Source: Coriobacteriia bacterium
GTDB taxonomy: Bacteria; Actinomycetota; Coriobacteriia; Coriobacteriales; Eggerthellaceae
Length of the DNA stretch: 43,840 nt
Reading direction: 5' to 3'
Assembly: GCA_030526515.1 (NCBI GenBank)
Contig: JAUNCQ010000014.1
Location: forward strand, 1-43,840
A program made the translations under genes and the position numbers. This document shows positions 43,188 through 43,840 of this stretch, piece by piece. Positions within the stretch are counted from its first letter, which is position 1; every line of letters starts with the position of its first letter. The notes under the pieces are model-generated. The model saw only the letters and a program-made list of their open reading frames with translations, searched no databases and was not told the DNA's origin.

Positions 43188-43661
43188 ATGAGGATAGCCG
43201 TGAGCGCCTGCCTGCTGGGGGAACCCTGCCGCTACGACGGGAGGTCGGTGCCCTGCGTGGCTGCTGAGACCCTTGCGGAGCAGTTCGAGCTGGTTCCCGT
43301 GTGCCCGGAGGTCATGGGCGGCATGCCCACGCCGCGGGTTCCATCGGAGGTCCAGATGGCGGCTGGGCGGCCCGACGTGGTGCTGAGCGCCGAAGGCCAG
43401 GACGTGACCGGGTATTTCGTCCGCGGAGCAGAGGAGGCGCTGCGGGTTGCCCGGGAGTCCGGGTGCGTGGCGGCGCTGCTGAAGCAGAAGAGCCCCTCGT
43501 GCGGCAGTGCGCTGATCTACGACGGCTCCTTCAGCGGCACGCTGGTGTCCGGCCGGGGCCTGGCGGCGCGCCGGTTCGCGGAGGCGGGCCTGCCGGTGTT
43601 CGACGAGTCCCAGGTGGACGCCTTGTGGGAGGCCTTCTCCGGCATTGCTCGCGAAAAGTGA
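43188..43661 (+). CDS. DUF523 family protein
   Basis: A 157-residue protein of the DUF523 (YbbK-like) family. The family signature SACLLGEPCRYDG opens the protein (6-18). VCPEVMGGMPTPR is near 40-52, and LLKQKSPSCGSALIYDG (about 97-113) carries the second conserved cysteine. The function is unknown; the paired cysteines suggest metal binding or redox chemistry. The ATG at 43188 places the signature at the extreme N-terminus as usual; an in-frame GTG at 43137 would add 17 unrelated residues. It diverges from the GH25 gene. Confidence 0.85.
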   Translation: MRIAVSACLLGEPCRYDGRSVPCVAAETLAEQFELVPVCPEVMGGMPTPRVPSEVQMAAGRPDVVLSAEGQDVTGYFVRGAEEALRVARESGCVAALLKQKSPSCGSALIYDGSFSGTLVSGRGLAARRFAEAGLPVFDESQVDALWEAFSGIAREK

Positions 43662-43840
43662 GTACGGATTCAGGGGTCGTGCGCCGCAGCCGGCGTTTTG
43701 TGAGAACGGGGTTGCGCCCGGGGCCCTGGAAAAGTGCGGATTCTTCCCGGATTGGCAGGACCGGGTTCTCACTGAATCGAAAGAAAGTCAAGTCCCGATT
43801 AGTGTGTAAATTCTTCTGGCCTCGCCGTTCCTTCCCTTCC
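43662..43840. other. Intergenic tail of the window
   Basis: I see no gene here. GAGAAC (43701-43706) and GTTCTC (43765-43770) could close a long imperfect hairpin after the DUF523 gene. The last 60 bases are AT-richer and may hold a promoter for a gene beyond the window. Confidence 0.3.

Noticed and set aside
43098-43772. N-terminal extension of the GH25 frame by about 225 residues
   Set aside because: It is antisense to the DUF523 gene, lacks a ribosome binding site at its start, and would bury the single membrane helix far inside the protein.

Overview
The window is a compact, high-GC stretch of a bacterial chromosome. It carries no rRNA or tRNA gene, insertion sequence, phage gene or CRISPR array that I can see. 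The gene content suggests an anaerobic actinobacterium of the class Coriobacteriia, probably family Eggerthellaceae. The reasons are a full F-type ATP synthase operon, a lactate-permease-family gene, a formate/nitrite channel, a Crp/Fnr-like regulator, a secreted protein with lysine-rich C-terminal repeats, and a DUF5714 gene. This placement is inference; no marker in the window fixes the genus.

Layout. 1-2.6 kb: lactate permease and a convergent Crp/Fnr-type regulator. 2.7-9.4 kb: a cobalamin riboswitch followed by five co-directional genes: a secreted alpha/alpha-toroid protein, a DUF4430 lipoprotein, EcfT, a double EcfA and an S component. 9.5-14.2 kb: TsaC/Sua5, glycerol kinase, RpiB, GlyA and a dCMP-deaminase-like enzyme. 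14.3-21.4 kb: the ATP synthase operon. 21.6-29.0 kb: dnaE, truA with a coupled small gene, a formate/nitrite channel and thrS. 29.2-34.0 kb: an NSS-family transporter, a candidate structured RNA, glpF, an ArsM-like methyltransferase and a DUF5714 protein. 34.2-38.0 kb: ychF, a ModE-like HTH protein, the L10 leader with rplJ-rplL, and a MOSC protein behind a long structured leader. 38.0-43.8 kb: a minus-strand membrane protein/VanZ-RDD/Vsr operon, a TetR-methyltransferase fusion, a GH25 lysozyme and a DUF523 protein.

The most interesting unit is the riboswitch operon. Human intrinsic factor and transcobalamin bind B12 between an alpha6/alpha6 barrel and a small beta domain that DUF4430 resembles. 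Here the same two kinds of domain appear as separate exported proteins, B12-controlled and directly upstream of a dedicated ECF transporter. I read this as a split, transcobalamin-like corrinoid capture and import system.

The second unusual signal is not a gene. The octamer GGRCGAAA (complement TTTCGYCC) occurs 46 times by hand count, where base composition predicts only about three. It is concentrated between genes, often as inverted pairs inside hairpins, much as DNA uptake sequences are arranged in naturally competent bacteria. It is absent from the ATP synthase operon. A third novelty is a TetR regulator fused to an ArsM-like methyltransferase domain that has lost a key cysteine.
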